A stretch of 64,000 nucleotides of DNA from Protea cynaroides (taxonomy: Eukaryota > Streptophyta > Magnoliopsida > Proteales > Proteaceae), in assembly GCA_028583415.1 (NCBI GenBank), contig CM053274.1, forward strand, positions 94,210,549-94,274,548. The letters are read 5' to 3'. The first letter of the stretch is position 1. Each line of letters opens with the position of its first letter. Positions 63,811 to 64,000 of this stretch are shown one piece after another. The notes below the pieces were generated by a model, which was not told the origin of the DNA, ran no database searches, and saw only the letters and a program-made list of their open reading frames with translations. A program made the position numbers and the translations under genes.

Positions 63811-64000
63811 CTTTATTTTTTTACTAACCCGGGAAAAAAAAAGGCTCCCGTAGGGAATGCAACGCGTCAGGTTGCTCTGCCCCAAATCTAAACCTTTTAA
63901 GGGCCAACGCACGTCCAGCAATCAAACCAAAACTCTTAAGGCTGATTTACCATCAGCTCAACCACCGGGAGAATATTAGAAAACTCAGGTTTTAATCATA
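63811..64000. other. NUP205 intron at the window edge
   Basis: Less AT-rich stretch with CCCGGGAAAAAAAAAGG and CAACCACCGGGA words, possibly a retroelement leader. Not identified; it continues outside the window. Confidence 0.3.

Noticed and set aside
1..64000. CRISPR arrays, bacterial operons, tRNA or rRNA genes
   Set aside because: Direct repeats are all microsatellites, LTRs or local tandem duplications; no cloverleaf or rRNA core was recognised apart from SINE B-box-like text and PBS sites.

Overview
The window is nuclear DNA of a flowering plant, probably a lineage with large, transposon-rich introns. It holds spliceosomal GT-AG introns, plant Ty1/copia and Ty3/gypsy elements with PBS sites matching initiator tRNA-Met, plant RTE and L1 LINEs, hAT-like non-autonomous elements, a Pack-MULE and SINEs that look like Au. 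The species cannot be named from the sequence alone.

One cellular gene dominates. On the minus strand, 35 exons between 63130 and 6095 join in frame into about 1,483 codons plus a TGA stop. They encode the nuclear pore inner-ring scaffold protein NUP205 (Nup192/Nup205 family). The first roughly 350 residues would lie beyond position 64000. The exons sit in compact clusters (6.1-7.2, 13.5-13.9, 16.0-16.7, 21.5-21.8, 26.8, 30.7-33.1, 40.5-41.6, 46.9-47.1, 51.3-52.1, 58.1-58.5, 60.1-60.5 and 63.0 kb) separated by introns of up to 7.4 kb.

The introns are filled with mobile DNA. 7591-11773 is an RTE LINE with a 21-bp target duplication, itself split by a 984-bp hAT-like element. 18.2-19.85 kb is an L1 3' end interrupted by LTR-like DNA. 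22474-26545 is a young two-LTR gypsy element that keeps only gag and protease. 27.7-28.4 kb is an L1 tail. 34085-40317 is a copia element with 5-bp target duplications, carrying two further insertions and lacking its RT catalytic box. 42.2-45.7 kb is LTR-like DNA with a MITE and an L1 tail inside. 47.3-48.0 kb is a probable solo LTR. 49593-50652 and 53570-53715 are hAT-like elements. 54792-56662 is a Pack-MULE carrying a receptor-kinase-like fragment. 61.3-62.25 kb is an L1 tail with an internal tandem duplication. 63154-63810 holds three tandem 232-bp units with copia integrase fragments.

Downstream of NUP205 (1-6094) there is no complete gene. This stretch contains an orphan first-exon-like piece of a polygalacturonase (2517-2651, plus strand), a fold-back repeat, microsatellites and an unidentified short reading frame. 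No tRNA, rRNA, CRISPR or bacterial-type operon was seen. The most interesting material is a set of non-autonomous element families built from degenerate repeats of their own terminal word, and the Pack-MULE.
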